Positions 14,841 through 15,629 of a DNA stretch of 15,629 nucleotides are shown in pieces. Within the stretch, counting starts at the first letter, position 1. Every line of letters starts with the position of its first letter. Origin of the DNA: Pseudomonadaceae bacterium UBA836 (GTDB lineage: Bacteria; Pseudomonadota; Gammaproteobacteria; Pseudomonadales; Pseudomonadaceae); NCBI GenBank assembly GCA_002296055.1, contig DBHE01000106.1:1-15629 (forward strand), written 5' to 3'. Under the pieces are notes generated by a model that worked only from the letters and a program-made list of their open reading frames with translations, had not been told where the DNA came from and searched no databases. Made by a program: the position numbers and the translations under genes.

Positions 14841-15629
14841 ATGGCCTGGAATGAGCCTGGTGGCGGCAACAATTCTAACGACCAGGATCCCTGGGGCAGT
14901 GGCGGTAATGGCGGCGGCGGTGGAAATCGCGGCGGCAAGCAGGGTCCACCTGACCTGGACGAGGCGCTGCGCAAGCTGCAGGACAGCCTGAACAACCTGT
15001 TCGGCTCGGGTAAGCGCAGCAACCGAAACGGCGGTTCTGGCGGCAGCAGCACTGGCGGCGCGGGTATTCCCGGCTGGATGTGGGCGCTGGGCCTGGTGCT
15101 GATTCTCGGCTTCTGGGTATTCAAGGCCGTTTATATGGTCAATGAGCAGGAGCAGGCGGTCGTTCTGCGCTTTGGTGAGTATCACCGCACCGTCGGCCCG
15201 GGTCTGCACCTGTACTTCCCCCCGATCGAGAAGAAGTTCCAGCGTAACGTGACGCAGGTACGTTCCTATCGTCAGCAGGGTCAGATGCTGACCGAAGACG
15301 AGAACATCGTTGAAGTGCCGGTCGCGATTCAGTACCGCATCTCCAATCTCGAGAACTTTGTGCTCAAGGTCGAAGATCCTGAGACCAGTCTGCGTCATGC
15401 CACTGAAAGTGCTGTGCGCCATGTTGTAGGCTCCACGCCGATGCACCAGGTGCTGACCGAGGGGCGTGAGCAGATGGCGGTCGAAGTGACCGAGCGTCTG
15501 CAGCGTTACCTGGATAGCTATAACACCGGCATCGCGGTGACTCAGGTAAACATCGAGAACGCCCAGGCGCCGGCCGAGGTACAGGATGCGTTTGATGACG
15601 TTATCCGTGCCAAGGAAGACGAGGTGCGT
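14841..15629 (+). CDS. hflK: FtsH protease modulator HflK, 5' part
   Basis: Partial: 263 codons are open to the right edge. HflK with HflC forms a large SPFH/prohibitin-type membrane assembly around the FtsH protease and limits its action on membrane proteins. The first 75 residues are cytoplasmic, Gly/Asn-rich (MAWNEPGGGN, several poly-Gly runs) with a short DLDEALRKLQDSLNNLFG helix at 38-55, as is usual for HflK. One membrane segment is at about 78-97 (WMWALGLVLILGFWVFKAVY), then the SPFH domain begins (VNEQEQAVVLRFGEYHRTVGPGLH at about 100-123, FPPIEK at 126-131) and continues through IQYRISNLENFVLKVEDPE. hflC would be expected just beyond the window. Confidence 0.95.
   Translation, partial: MAWNEPGGGNNSNDQDPWGSGGNGGGGGNRGGKQGPPDLDEALRKLQDSLNNLFGSGKRSNRNGGSGGSSTGGAGIPGWMWALGLVLILGFWVFKAVYMVNEQEQAVVLRFGEYHRTVGPGLHLYFPPIEKKFQRNVTQVRSYRQQGQMLTEDENIVEVPVAIQYRISNLENFVLKVEDPETSLRHATESAVRHVVGSTPMHQVLTEGREQMAVEVTERLQRYLDSYNTGIAVTQVNIENAQAPAEVQDAFDDVIRAKEDEVR

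Noticed and set aside
14820..15446. 208-codon minus-strand open frame
   Set aside because: Antisense to hflK; Ala-rich runs are simply the complement of the Gly-rich HflK N-terminus.

Overview
The window reads as ordinary, gene-dense chromosome of a gammaproteobacterium of the Pseudomonas / Halopseudomonas type. The evidence is the gene order rhdA, HDOD-like gene, motA-motB, rsgA, orn, queG, nnr-tsaE-amiB-mutL-miaA-hfq-hflX-hflK, the close resemblance of the proteins to what I recall of Pseudomonas homologues (for example the MotA, RsgA and Hfq N-termini), GC content of roughly 60% by eye, and an endonuclease-type MutL like that of Pseudomonas rather than the enteric type. Species cannot be fixed from sequence reading alone.

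Layout. Positions 1-1970 hold two minus-strand genes: the N-terminal part of a rhodanese (rhdA, running off the left edge) and upstream of it a 524-residue protein with a degenerate HDOD-like region and a GAF-like C-terminus. Across a 109-bp divergent gap lies motA-motB (2080-3996, plus), the flagellar stator. rsgA (minus) meets motB tail to tail with overlapping stops. orn (plus) is divergent from rsgA and meets queG (minus) tail to tail, again overlapping. From 6785 everything is on the plus strand: nnr, tsaE, amiB, mutL and miaA are packed with overlaps or 1-nt gaps, then after 132 bp come hfq and hflX, then after 110 bp hflK, which runs off the right edge.

How the genes relate. The right half matches the widely conserved amiB-mutL-miaA-hfq-hflX-hflK superoperon: septal peptidoglycan cleavage (AmiB), mismatch repair (MutL), tRNA A37 prenylation (MiaA), sRNA chaperone (Hfq), ribosome-rescue GTPase (HflX) and FtsH modulator (HflK). 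Upstream are NAD(P)HX repair (Nnr) and the t6A ATPase TsaE. QueG, TsaE and MiaA all modify the tRNA anticodon loop, and RsgA and HflX are both ribosome-associated GTPases. Orn removes the pGpG made during c-di-GMP turnover, which gives a possible, unproven, functional link to the motility genes beside it.

No mobile element, CRISPR array, tRNA, rRNA or foreign-looking island is visible, and no stretch over 300 bp lacks a gene. I see no clear undescribed system. The points most worth a second look are the poorly characterised HDOD/GAF-like gene beside motAB, a perfect 16-bp palindrome on the candidate rhdA promoter, an in-frame minigene wedged between hfq and the TTG start of hflX, and an attenuator-like hairpin before hflK.
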